NCBI GenBank assembly: GCA_913019965.1
Contig: CAJVZR010000002.1
Span: 1 to 64,000, forward strand
DNA from: an uncultured Oleispira sp.
Lineage (GTDB): Bacteria > Pseudomonadota > Gammaproteobacteria > Pseudomonadales > Oceanobacteraceae
DNA: 64,000 bases
Direction: 5' to 3'
The notes under the pieces were generated by a model. It worked only from the letters and a program-made list of their open reading frames with translations. It was not told the DNA's origin and ran no database searches. Numbering within the stretch: the stretch's first letter is position 1; every line of letters begins with the position of its first letter. Both the position numbers and the translations under genes were made by a program. Of this stretch, positions 27,356 through 35,878 are shown piece by piece.

Positions 27356-28399
27356 TTACTTTCTCTGCTGTAGCTGGTTTTGTAATGTGAGTATGGAGTC
27401 TTTGATGGCTTGAAGGTCTGATTTGTCTTCTTGCACTCCCTGACTCCGCTGCTGCAATAACTGATCCCGCAATGCAGTAACTTCGTTATTTGCCAACAAA
27501 AGCAGCGATTCATGCTCAAGCACTTGCTGCTCTACCCCCTGCTTTAGTAACTTGAGCTCAGATTCAAGAACATTAATTTCAAGCTTTTGTTTATTTAAGC
27601 CCGCCTTATCCTGCTGCTGCTGCCGACTACCAGCGTCCAGCTTACCCTCGCAAGACTGCTGCAGCTCTTTCATCTCAACTCTAGCCTGATCCAATAAGCG
27701 CATCAATCGGTTTTCAGACAACTCAGCAGCATTAAGTAATTGCGATTTTTGAGCAGCCAATTGCTGCTGATAATCCAGTTTACAATCTGCAATTGCTTGG
27801 ACATTTTGCTCTGACAAGCGAACTTGAAGTGATTCTTTATCTTTATTTGCTTGATCAATAATTCGATCATAACGCTCCTTTTCAGAACTCAATCTTTGAT
27901 TTGCCTGCACTAGCTCTTTCTCCATCAGCTCTAGCTTTAATGCTAAGCCATAACCTTCTTGTTGGGACAGGCTTAATTCCGCTTCCAAGCGTGAACACTC
28001 AGCATCTAACTCATGCTTTGCTTGCTGGGCTAGCTCCAAATCGGATGTTAAAGCATCTTCAACAGCTTGCAGATTGCTCGCCAACTCCTCTCCCGCCTGC
28101 CGAAAAAAGAACTCTCGCTGCTCATCACGCTGCTCAACTTCTGCGATATAACCTGAAACCTGCTGTTCTAGCAGGCTCGCTACTTGAATCAATAATTCAC
28201 TAGGAATGCTTGGAGCAACCTCACGTACCGGCTGAAGATTTCGCCAAGCCTTAATCAGAGGGTCGATTACCGCATAACTACCACCGCCTACTAAATGACG
28301 AACATCATCACGATTCCAGCTCTCACCCTCCTCCATAGACAGTGACAATTGCTGACAGGCCTCAAATACTGCCTTGGGAGTCGCTTTTTTCATACTCAT
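27356..28399 (-). CDS. KfrA_N-domain coiled-coil DNA-binding protein (TnpT-like)
   Basis: A 347-residue protein. Residues 5-55 match the KfrA N-terminal DNA-binding domain (TPKAVFEAC, then VGGGSYAVIDPLIKAWR). Nearly all the rest (about 75-347) is a Gln/Glu/Leu-rich coiled coil. This layout is shared by the plasmid partition/regulatory protein KfrA and by TnpT, the auxiliary protein of TnpS-TnpT cointegrate resolution in Tn4651-type Tn3 transposons. It lies divergent from a tyrosine recombinase with an inverted repeat between them, as in tnpT-rst-tnpS, which favours TnpT-like over plasmid KfrA. No plasmid replication or partition gene is nearby. Confidence 0.82.
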   Translation of the reverse strand: MSMKKATPKAVFEACQQLSLSMEEGESWNRDDVRHLVGGGSYAVIDPLIKAWRNLQPVREVAPSIPSELLIQVASLLEQQVSGYIAEVEQRDEQREFFFRQAGEELASNLQAVEDALTSDLELAQQAKHELDAECSRLEAELSLSQQEGYGLALKLELMEKELVQANQRLSSEKERYDRIIDQANKDKESLQVRLSEQNVQAIADCKLDYQQQLAAQKSQLLNAAELSENRLMRLLDQARVEMKELQQSCEGKLDAGSRQQQQDKAGLNKQKLEINVLESELKLLKQGVEQQVLEHESLLLLANNEVTALRDQLLQQRSQGVQEDKSDLQAIKDSILTLQNQLQQRK

Positions 28400-28518
28400 A
28401 ACGGTAAACCTTGGCTTTTAGCGCAAATACAGGGATCTAAAGCCATAATATACTCTAAGCAATCATATTGTAAGGTAAGATGTGTACAGTTAACCATACA
28501 TTATTGAATTGCCTCAAT

Positions 28519-28554
28519 ATAAATTCATGATTAACTCTATTATCATGAATTTAT
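28519..28554. repeat. 36-base inverted repeat, candidate crossover site between KfrA-like and recombinase genes
   Basis: ATAAATTCATGAT (28519-28531) and ATCATGAATTTAT (28542-28554) are perfect 13-base arms around TAACTCTATT. This is the form expected of a tyrosine-recombinase core site. It lies in the 218-base gap between the divergent genes, 64 bases before the recombinase ATG. It could instead be an operator for either gene. Confidence 0.6.
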
Positions 28555-28617
28555 TGGGATGCAATGATAGAATGACTGCAAGATAAATAAACTCCTTTGT
28601 CTTTTCGCCGAGAGACC

Positions 28618-29778
28618 ATGCTGACTAACAACTCAAAACCAACCACTATTCTGCCTTTTGAATCCATGCAGCTGCCAGCCCACTTAGATGGCAATCAAGG
28701 CAGCAACCGCTACGACAGCAAACACTGTCAGATCAGCGCTAATACCGACTGGCAGGCAATACAGTGCTGGCTTAATGAGTTCTACGACTCCCCGCAAACC
28801 TTGCGTAATTACCGCAAAGAAGCCGAAAGACTACTTTTGTGGGCAATCAACCAGAGACAAAAAGCCCTATCAGATTTAGGTCGTGAGGATTTTCAACTCT
28901 ACCAAGAGTTCCTTGCTAACCCTCAACCCAGTCAAATCTGGTGCGGACCCAGAGCAGAAAGAGGCAGTTTACATTGGCGGCCCTTTAAAGGACCGCTTAG
29001 CCAAGGCAGTCAGCGCCAAGGGCTCATTATCATTAACGCCCTATTCAGCTACCTAGTGGATGCAGGTTATCTTGCGGGCAATCCATTATCGTTAATTCGT
29101 CGTCGGAAACGTAAACTTCAGCCACAAGCAGACCAAGCAATTAGTCAACAGCGCTATTTAGATCATAAGACCTGGCAGCTGTTGAAAATACACTTAAATC
29201 AACAGCCTCAAGAAACCCCTAAGCAGATAAACCACTACCAGCGAAATCAGTTTCTATTTCACCTACTCTACCTAATGGCCCCCCGAGTCAGCGAGGTCAG
29301 CAGTCATAGCATGAACAGCTTCCGCCTATATCGTGGCCAATGGTGGTGGTTTGTCTTAGGTAAAGGCGAAAAACAAGGAAAGGTACCCGTCGGCGATGAG
29401 ATGCTGGCTGCACTCATGCTATATCGTACACACCTAGGATTAACGGAACTACCTGAAGAAGATGATTCATCACCTCTTCTGCGCAGCATTAATGGCACTA
29501 AAAGCATCAGTGCGAACATGGTATATCGACAAGTTAAGTCAGTGGTTAAGGAGGCAGCTGAAACTATTAGACTAGATAATCCAATTCAAGCCGCGACATT
29601 AGAAAAAGCTTCAACTCACTGGTTTCGACACACCTCGGTAACACACGGGGATGATGCAGGCATTGAACTGAAGTACTTAACGCGCTCTGCACGTCATGAG
29701 AAAATTGAAACTACGGCCATTTATCAGCACGCTGAGGATGATAAATGGCACAAGGCCTGGCAAAAGCTAAAATACTAG
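28618..29778 (+). CDS. Tyrosine recombinase (phage-integrase family), copy 2 (TnpS-like)
   Basis: Site-specific tyrosine recombinase of 386 residues. The core-binding domain (TLRNYRKEAERLLLW) precedes a catalytic domain with Arg223 (PRVSEV), Lys249 (GKGEK), His334 and Arg337 (HWFRHT), His360 (ARHEK) and Tyr369 (AIYQH), so it should be active. I choose the ATG at 28618, preceded by GAGAG, over an upstream TTG. It diverges from the KfrA/TnpT-like gene across the 36-base inverted repeat. It is paralogous to the recombinase at 25910 but clearly diverged, so the two probably have separate sites. TnpS of Tn4651 is somewhat shorter, so the TnpS label is an analogy from gene layout. Confidence 0.88.
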   Translation: MLTNNSKPTTILPFESMQLPAHLDGNQGSNRYDSKHCQISANTDWQAIQCWLNEFYDSPQTLRNYRKEAERLLLWAINQRQKALSDLGREDFQLYQEFLANPQPSQIWCGPRAERGSLHWRPFKGPLSQGSQRQGLIIINALFSYLVDAGYLAGNPLSLIRRRKRKLQPQADQAISQQRYLDHKTWQLLKIHLNQQPQETPKQINHYQRNQFLFHLLYLMAPRVSEVSSHSMNSFRLYRGQWWWFVLGKGEKQGKVPVGDEMLAALMLYRTHLGLTELPEEDDSSPLLRSINGTKSISANMVYRQVKSVVKEAAETIRLDNPIQAATLEKASTHWFRHTSVTHGDDAGIELKYLTRSARHEKIETTAIYQHAEDDKWHKAWQKLKY

Positions 29779-29795
29779 CTTTGCCAGAAATACGA

Positions 29796-30554
29796 CTAGT
29801 GCATATACTGGCCGCCATTAGCTGAAATATCCGTACCGGTAATAAAACCAGAGTCTTCAGACGCTAGGAAGGTTACGACTCGCGCAATTTCTTCAGGCTG
29901 ACCAAAGCGGCCAACGGGAATACCCGTAAGAATTTGCTGGCGAATTTCTTCAGGCACAGCCTTGATCATTGATGTCTCTGTATAACCCGGTGAAACCGTA
30001 TTAACGGTAATACCTTTAGCAGCGACTTCTTGTGCAACCGCTTTAGTAAAGCCATGCATGCCTGCTTTAGCCGCCGAATAATTTGCCTGACCGAACTGGC
30101 CTTTTTGCGCATTCACCGAAGATATATTAATAACTCGACCAAACCCCTTTTCCAGCATGCTATTAATAACAAGACGCGTCATATAAAAAACACTGGTTAA
30201 GTTGGTGGCGATGACATCATCCCATTGCTGAGGCGTCATGCGCTTAACGGTCGTGTCCTGTGTAATACCGCCGTTATTGACTAGAACATCTATACTGCCA
30301 AATTCTTTATTTATGCCTTCAATGCATTCTTGGCAAGATTCCCAGTCACGAATATTGCCATAAGCCAACGCGATATCGTAGCCTGCTTTACCCATTTCAA
30401 TCTGCCATTGCTGAGCCTTATCGTGCTTACCCCCGGAATAATAACCAGCTATTACTTGGTAACCCTCATCGACAAGTGCTTTACAGATCTCACCACCAAT
30501 ACCACCAGTCCCACCGGTAACTAAAGCAACTTTTCCTTCATTACTGCTTTTCAT
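29796..30554 (-). CDS. phaB: Acetoacetyl-CoA reductase (PhaB-type SDR)
   Basis: NADPH-dependent short-chain dehydrogenase that reduces acetoacetyl-CoA to (R)-3-hydroxybutyryl-CoA for polyhydroxybutyrate. Cofactor motif TGGTGGIGG near the start, NNGGIT, catalytic Ser in INISSVNAQKGQFGQ, then YSAAK (Tyr and Lys), and the PhaB-typical end NGGQYMH. I choose the ATG at 30554, giving 252 residues, because GGAG sits 7 bases before it; an ATG four codons earlier lacks a binding site. No phaC or phaA is adjacent. FabG is encoded separately at 53-54 kb, and the ending distinguishes PhaB from it. Confidence 0.9.
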   Translation of the reverse strand: MKSSNEGKVALVTGGTGGIGGEICKALVDEGYQVIAGYYSGGKHDKAQQWQIEMGKAGYDIALAYGNIRDWESCQECIEGINKEFGSIDVLVNNGGITQDTTVKRMTPQQWDDVIATNLTSVFYMTRLVINSMLEKGFGRVINISSVNAQKGQFGQANYSAAKAGMHGFTKAVAQEVAAKGITVNTVSPGYTETSMIKAVPEEIRQQILTGIPVGRFGQPEEIARVVTFLASEDSGFITGTDISANGGQYMH

Positions 30555-30743
30555 CTCATACTCCATGACATCTTATTAATAAATCCTTCTTTCAACTTCA
30601 GTCTGACGACCTAATATGACATTAATGCGTCAAAGACACTTAACAAACGATAATCATTCCAAAATAAGAAGATAGTATGAGGCTATGGCCCGCTGAGTCT
30701 TATAAAGGTGACATTCTTCACATGCTGATTTTCATCTCAGCGC

Positions 30744-30773
30744 CTGACTAATCACGCTAGAATGTCGTATAAT
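30744..30773 (+). promoter_or_regulatory. Predicted sigma-70 promoter of thiI
   Basis: CTGACT (4 of 6), an 18-base spacer and a perfect TATAAT at 30768-30773, 63 bases before the thiI start. The -35 is weak. Confidence 0.45.
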
Positions 30774-30835
30774 CTTGCCAAATTATTATTCCTTTAGATC
30801 CTTATCCGTTAAGCATCTGCAATTAAGAGTCTGCT

Positions 30836-32383
30836 ATGAAGTTTGTCGCCAAATATTTCCCAGAAATCATCATGAAAAGCCGCCCTGTTCGTAAGCGTTT
30901 TGTGAAACAGCTGCAGATGAACGTACGTAACTTGGTTAATCGCAATGGCTTTAAAGCGGATGTTCAAGGGCAATGGGACAACCTATACGTTAATATCAAT
31001 AGTGAAGATGCCACCATACGTCGCGCTATGATCGACATTCTTACCCATACCCCAGGCATCGCTTTCTCCTACGAAATTGAAGAACACGATTTTGATACTT
31101 TAGATGATGCTTTCCAGATCATTAAAACCGTTAACGGCCCGTCGCTTGCTGGCAAGACTTTCTGCGTCCGCGTAAAACGTCGAGGTACTCACGAATACAA
31201 TAGTAACGAAGCAGAACGCTATATTGGCGGGGGCTTATTAAAAGAAACGAATGCTATTGGAGTTAAACTTAAAAACCCTGATGTAACCGTTCAAGTTGAA
31301 ATCAAAGACCAAAGCTTATTTGCCATTAAAAACCGCTTCGTTGGCATTGGTGGTTATCCACTAGGCACTCAAGGTGATACCTTGTCACTGATCTCTGGTG
31401 GTTTCGATAGCACAGTCGCTAGCTATATGATGATGAAGCGTGGCCTTAAAACCCACTATTGTTTCTTCAACCTAGGCGGTAGCGCTCATGAAGTTGGTGT
31501 AAAACAAGTCGCTTATTACCTTTGGGATAAATACGGCGCCTCGCATAAGGCTCGCTTTATCAGCGTTCCTTTTGATGGTGTAGTAAAAGAAATTTTAGAA
31601 AATGTCGAAGATGGTCATATGGGAGTTATCCTAAAGCGCATGATGTATCGAGCAGCTGATCAAGTTGCCGAAATGATCAACCTAGAAACTTTCGTTACCG
31701 GTGAATCCATTGCTCAGGTTTCAAGCCAGACTTTAACTAACCTTGCCGTCATCGATAAAGTAACCGACAAACTAGTGCTGCGTCCACTTGTGGTGATGGA
31801 CAAACCAGAGATCATCAGTATTTCTCGCCAGATTGGAACTGAAGCCTTTGCGGCTACCATGCCTGAATATTGTGGTGTTATTTCAGTAAAGCCCACCACT
31901 GAAGCTAAAATGCCAAAAGTTTTAGCAGAAGAAGCCAAGTTTGATTTAGCGGTACTGGATAAAGCCGTTGAAGATGCGACTCACCAATTTATCAGCACTC
32001 TCGTTAAAGAAGAAAATGATGCACTAGAAGTAGCTTGTGTGACTCTGCCTTCACCGTCGGATATCGTCGTCGACATTCGCCACCCCAATGAAGCTGAAGA
32101 TGCCCCACTTGAGCTGAACCATAACGACATTATTAATATGCCGTTTTATGAAATTGAAACGCGCAAGATTGAACTCAAAGAAGATCAAACATATTTGCTC
32201 TACTGCCAAAAAGGCACCATGAGTAAAATCCATGCTCACCACCTGAATAAACAGGGCATGGCAAATATAAAAGTGTATTTAGAAGAACAACCTAAAATGA
32301 TCGATAAAAAAGCCGAGAAAAAAGCCGCTTTCGAAGCAGCCCAAAAGGCTGAGAATAGCGAGCTAGAAAAGAAACAAGATTAA
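30836..32383 (+). CDS. thiI: tRNA 4-thiouridine sulfurtransferase ThiI
   Basis: Transfers sulfur for 4-thiouridine at tRNA position 8 and, in species with a rhodanese domain, for thiamine thiazole synthesis (515 residues). An N-terminal ferredoxin-like and THUMP region is followed by the PP-loop SGGFDS (about 187-192), a conserved Cys in MPEYCGVIS (about 345), and a C-terminal rhodanese domain with the persulfide Cys in LLYCQKG. So this is the long, E. coli-like form. A Lys/Glu/Ala-rich C-terminal tail (about 490-515) extends beyond the usual end. It is monocistronic, with a hairpin just after the stop. Confidence 0.96.
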   Translation: MKFVAKYFPEIIMKSRPVRKRFVKQLQMNVRNLVNRNGFKADVQGQWDNLYVNINSEDATIRRAMIDILTHTPGIAFSYEIEEHDFDTLDDAFQIIKTVNGPSLAGKTFCVRVKRRGTHEYNSNEAERYIGGGLLKETNAIGVKLKNPDVTVQVEIKDQSLFAIKNRFVGIGGYPLGTQGDTLSLISGGFDSTVASYMMMKRGLKTHYCFFNLGGSAHEVGVKQVAYYLWDKYGASHKARFISVPFDGVVKEILENVEDGHMGVILKRMMYRAADQVAEMINLETFVTGESIAQVSSQTLTNLAVIDKVTDKLVLRPLVVMDKPEIISISRQIGTEAFAATMPEYCGVISVKPTTEAKMPKVLAEEAKFDLAVLDKAVEDATHQFISTLVKEENDALEVACVTLPSPSDIVVDIRHPNEAEDAPLELNHNDIINMPFYEIETRKIELKEDQTYLLYCQKGTMSKIHAHHLNKQGMANIKVYLEEQPKMIDKKAEKKAAFEAAQKAENSELEKKQD

Positions 32384-32390
32384 AAATTGA

Positions 32391-32437
32391 TTAACCACAG
32401 AGGAAAGCAAAAGCTCTTCTCTGTGGTTCAACTACTT
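32391..32437 (+). terminator. Hairpin after thiI built from the CCACAGAG repeat
   Basis: AACCACAGAG (32393-32402) pairs with CTCTGTGGTT (32419-32428); the pairing continues imperfectly to an AAAA loop. A T-rich run follows about 8 bases later, so it may serve as the thiI terminator. It carries the same TTAACCACAGAG terminus as the element at 6627. Confidence 0.55.
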
Positions 32438-32451
32438 TTTTGCCAATCAGG

Positions 32452-32931
32452 CTACAGCGCTTTCTGCCAGAACATCGCACTGCCCATTTCAGGATCTAGC
32501 GCATAACCCGCGAAGCCAAACTTCATATACGCATTCTGCGCGACTTTATTGCCTTCAAGCACTTCTAAAGTCAACTTACAGCAACCACGCTGGCGTGCGA
32601 CCTCCTCAACTTTATCTAACATCAATTGACTTAGCTTCAGACCGCGAAAATCTTCATGCACAATCACATCATGAATATTAATTAACGGTTTGGCCTTAAA
32701 AGTTGAAAAACCCATAAAGCAATTAATAAGTCCCGCAGGTTTTTCATTCACCATAGCAAGTACAGTAAAAGCTCCTGATACATTGGCAAGGCCAGGAACC
32801 AGCTCAGCTTTAACTGAATCGGCCAAAGCTTCACCACCGCCCATTTGATCAAGAGCATAATGATTCATTAGCTCAACCACGGCCTCAGCATCATTGGCAT
32901 GATAATAATCAGCAATAATAATATTAACCAT
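32452..32931 (-). CDS. GNAT-family N-acetyltransferase
   Basis: Acetyltransferase of 159 residues with the GNAT fold: beta-strand INIHDVIVHEDFRGLKLSQLMLDKVEEVA containing the acetyl-CoA loop (RGLKLSQ, a variant of Q/RxxGxG/A), then CCKLTLEVLEGNKVAQNAYMKFGF. The substrate is unknown. Its ATG overlaps the stop of the TonB-dependent receptor by one base, so it is co-translated with the receptor, an odd pairing that hints at a substrate related to the imported ligand. Confidence 0.88.
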   Translation of the reverse strand: MVNIIIADYYHANDAEAVVELMNHYALDQMGGGEALADSVKAELVPGLANVSGAFTVLAMVNEKPAGLINCFMGFSTFKAKPLINIHDVIVHEDFRGLKLSQLMLDKVEEVARQRGCCKLTLEVLEGNKVAQNAYMKFGFAGYALDPEMGSAMFWQKAL

Positions 32932-34769
32932 TACAGCTGATATCCAAGCTCTAAAATAATTGCTGGTCCTGCAACCTCAACAAAACCGGCATCTACGTAT
33001 TCAGCATCCAATAAATTAGAGCCTTCAAGAGCGACGGTTAAATTGCCATCGTCATATGCCAAGCGTAAATCGAGGATTTCATAATCACTGCTATTAAATC
33101 GGCTTTCATATTTATATGTCGTTAATAACGAGTAATTATTGTAGAAATCGAACCCTGCATGTAAGGCTGTTTGGTTCTCTAATTGGCCGTCGGTATTTTT
33201 CAATACCGCCAAATCCGTTTCAATGGTTTGAATTAAACGGGTATGGGTTAATTTTAGAGTATTCATACCTAAGCGAACCGCAGCGAAAGCAGAAGCATCA
33301 AACTCGACATCAAAACCTTTAGTTTCGTTATCGCCGTAATTGCGGGCGATGTAAGCGAGTGATCCATCAACTTCTGCTTGAGTTTTAGTGAAGTCAATAG
33401 CGTCCTTAGTATCTTTGAAGAATACGCTTACTGTCATATTGATATCACTTGAATATAACCGAGCACCGATTTCTGCACTATCGGTTGATTCTAATTTGAG
33501 GTCTGAACTCCCCATATTACTCGACATATTGAGATATAGATCATTTAATGTAGGGGTTCTTACCGATTGTCCGGCATTTGCATAGACTTCTACATTCTCT
33601 GAAATCAAAGCATCAATGCCGACAACAGGTAGCCAATGCTGTTTTTCACTATCGTAATCCAGATAAGAGACATTCCCCGTTAAGCTAATATTATTCCCGA
33701 CCATCTTTTTATAGTTGGCAAACATACTGGAAAAATGACGACCTTGCTGACCATCACGATTACTGTCCATATTTTCTTGATTGTACTCAAGGCCTGTAAT
33801 TAATGCGCCTTGAGAAAAGACCAGTCGTGACTGTAAAGCTTCTGTTTCATGCTCTGAAGCAGAAGAAGTTGGTAAATATTTGAACGAATCAAAATGATTG
33901 CGCCAGTTTAGGCTTGCTTCAATCTGACCACCATTATTTAAGCGATACTGGTGAATACCATAAGCGTGACGCTGAGAAGTGCTCTCTGTTGATGCGGCTT
34001 CGGTAGGCACGTAAAAACGATAAGCGCCAAAATCTTTTTCGACATAACCAAAAGCTACTTGAGTCGTTGTCTTTTCCCCCTGATGAACAACGCGATAGCT
34101 ACCCTGTCCCTGTCGAGAGTCCAGTGCTTCATCACGAATATAGGTATCCGCTGCGGAGTGATAACCACTCAAGAACTGGCTGTATTCACCTTCTGTTTTA
34201 GCCAAACTTAATGCATAGCGCTCATAATCATAGCTACCACGCTGCACATTTACTTTCGCTTTACGGCCAGTTTCAGTTGTAATTTCTTTTCGACTAACAA
34301 CATTGATAACGCCACCGTTAGAGCTTGGACCGTATTGGGCCGCACCAGGGCCTTTAACAATTTCTATGCGCTCAATATCTTCAAAAGCGATGGGTAAATC
34401 AAAGTTATGATGCCCTGTTTGCGGGTCATTCATACGAACGCCATCAAGCAAAACTAAGGTTTGTTCATAAGTGCTACCACGAATACCGACATCAGCCTGC
34501 ACTCCTGAAATACCACGCTTACGTACATCAATTCCGGATACATACTCAAGGGCATCAATGACATTATTAACGGGCAGTTGCTGTAAATCTGATTGCTCTA
34601 ATACAGTGACATTAAATGCAGCGGCCGCCACGGGGTCAGAATATAAACTGCCGCTAACAACCTGAGCATCTAGCTCAAAATCATCAGCTGCACTGACCTG
34701 TACTGATGTAAGAGATAAACTCACCGAAGAGATGGTTAGAGATAACAACAAACGTGAAGAATGATTCAT
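32931..34769 (-). CDS. TonB-dependent outer-membrane receptor (BtuB-like architecture)
   Basis: Outer-membrane receptor of 612 residues with a signal peptide (about 1-28). The plug domain has VIDALEYVSGIDV, ADVGIRGSTYEQTLVLLDGVRMNDPQTGHHNFDLP, IERIEIVKGPGAAQYG and GGVINVVSRK; the rest is an amphipathic beta-barrel ending in the aromatic-rich C-terminal strand (LELGYQL). Plug features and size resemble BtuB/colicin I-type receptors, but no cobalamin riboswitch lies upstream, so the ligand is open. The operon's next gene is a GNAT enzyme. A TonB2-type energiser operon lies about 2.4 kb beyond its upstream end. Confidence 0.9.
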   Translation of the reverse strand: MNHSSRLLLSLTISSVSLSLTSVQVSAADDFELDAQVVSGSLYSDPVAAAAFNVTVLEQSDLQQLPVNNVIDALEYVSGIDVRKRGISGVQADVGIRGSTYEQTLVLLDGVRMNDPQTGHHNFDLPIAFEDIERIEIVKGPGAAQYGPSSNGGVINVVSRKEITTETGRKAKVNVQRGSYDYERYALSLAKTEGEYSQFLSGYHSAADTYIRDEALDSRQGQGSYRVVHQGEKTTTQVAFGYVEKDFGAYRFYVPTEAASTESTSQRHAYGIHQYRLNNGGQIEASLNWRNHFDSFKYLPTSSASEHETEALQSRLVFSQGALITGLEYNQENMDSNRDGQQGRHFSSMFANYKKMVGNNISLTGNVSYLDYDSEKQHWLPVVGIDALISENVEVYANAGQSVRTPTLNDLYLNMSSNMGSSDLKLESTDSAEIGARLYSSDINMTVSVFFKDTKDAIDFTKTQAEVDGSLAYIARNYGDNETKGFDVEFDASAFAAVRLGMNTLKLTHTRLIQTIETDLAVLKNTDGQLENQTALHAGFDFYNNYSLLTTYKYESRFNSSDYEILDLRLAYDDGNLTVALEGSNLLDAEYVDAGFVEVAGPAIILELGYQL

Positions 34770-34878
34770 AAAAATAGATTCTGTAAATTATGATTATTAA
34801 TTAGGCCAATATTAACAGTTCTAACGGTTAATTTGATGGCCAATTCAATAAAAAAGTAATCAGCTGATCATATTACGA

Positions 34879-35742
34879 TCATGCTTTCGAAAGATCAGCA
34901 GTACTTCGGTAAGAAACAAACACAGATAGCAAAATCAAGACGCCTCCAATCATGAGGCGACCTAGATCAGCTTCTTCAGAAAAGAGTACGATCGATGCAA
35001 TAACAGCCACTGGAATATAGCCATTATTCATCACCGCCAATGTCGCGGGCGCTACTTGCTTACTGCCGCTATTCCACAGATAGAAACATAAGCCAGAAGC
35101 AATAACTCCCAAATAAAGTAAGACCAATACCTGCTCATTTGAAATCGATATTGTCGACCATTCCAATTGCGGAAAACTCATTAAACTGGCAAAAGTCGCG
35201 GCGCCTAAATACATCCAAGCCATGTTACCCGCATGCGACTCTTCTCCTGCCCAGCGCTGATAGTTCCACTGACCAATGGCAAATGAGATATTCGCCAATT
35301 GCAGTATTAAGAAGCCAATAATATATTCTTCTTGCCCTGGAGCTTTAAATACAATCACAGCCGCGCCAATAATGCTGATCACAACCGCTGCCAAAGCCAA
35401 TATTAAAGTACGCCCCTTTCGACTAGTGGCATCGAATACTAAGTTTAACGCTAGAACATAAAATGGGGTGAAAATAGTGAATACCGCGACCAGATAGCCT
35501 GGCAAATACTGATACGACTGAATATAGGCTAAATACATGATGCCAAACTGCACCATACCCAGCAGTAATAAGCGCCCTCGCATCTTGGCTTCAGCAATTT
35601 TAAATATGAAGGGGGCGAAGCATAAAAAACATAAAATTAGACGAATACTCGCCACTAAGCCTGAATCTAAACCCGTTAACTTGCCTTTAATAAGCCCGAA
35701 TGAAAAAGCCCAAATGATGGATACTGCAATTAAGCGCCACAT
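34879..35742 (-). CDS. DMT-superfamily (EamA) transporter
   Basis: Inner-membrane protein of 287 residues with about ten hydrophobic helices in two EamA repeats (about 5-130 and 145-280). The second repeat has the typical YLWNSGSKQVAPATLAVMN and PVAVIASIVLFSE. Family members export amino acids, nucleobases or related metabolites; the substrate cannot be told from sequence. It is upstream of the TonB-dependent receptor gene on the same strand, 109 bases apart, and divergent from xthA. Confidence 0.9.
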   Translation of the reverse strand: MWRLIAVSIIWAFSFGLIKGKLTGLDSGLVASIRLILCFLCFAPFIFKIAEAKMRGRLLLLGMVQFGIMYLAYIQSYQYLPGYLVAVFTIFTPFYVLALNLVFDATSRKGRTLILALAAVVISIIGAAVIVFKAPGQEEYIIGFLILQLANISFAIGQWNYQRWAGEESHAGNMAWMYLGAATFASLMSFPQLEWSTISISNEQVLVLLYLGVIASGLCFYLWNSGSKQVAPATLAVMNNGYIPVAVIASIVLFSEEADLGRLMIGGVLILLSVFVSYRSTADLSKA

Positions 35743-35878
35743 AATAAATTCCGAACTATAAAAATAATTCGCACATCCTACCCAGTTCTTATATCCAGAT
35801 AAAGCAATGTTACTGGCAAACGGATGTTATCAAGGTTTTGACCTGTTAGAATCGGCTAAAGTTTTTAAGGAGAGCATC

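Noticed and set aside
27901-28203. Plus-strand open frame inside the KfrA-like gene
   Set aside because: Shadow of the coiled-coil coding sequence; no start context or family resemblance.
25092-29795. Complete Tn3-family transposon
   Set aside because: No TnpA-like transposase and no long terminal repeats recognised; only the resolution-like genes are present.
34770-34878. Cobalamin riboswitch before the TonB-dependent receptor
   Set aside because: The gap is only 109 bases and lacks the B12-box and the length needed for the aptamer.
35807-35878. 24-codon upstream extension of xthA
   Set aside because: The canonical N-terminus and a strong AAGGAGAG site belong to the ATG at 35879.
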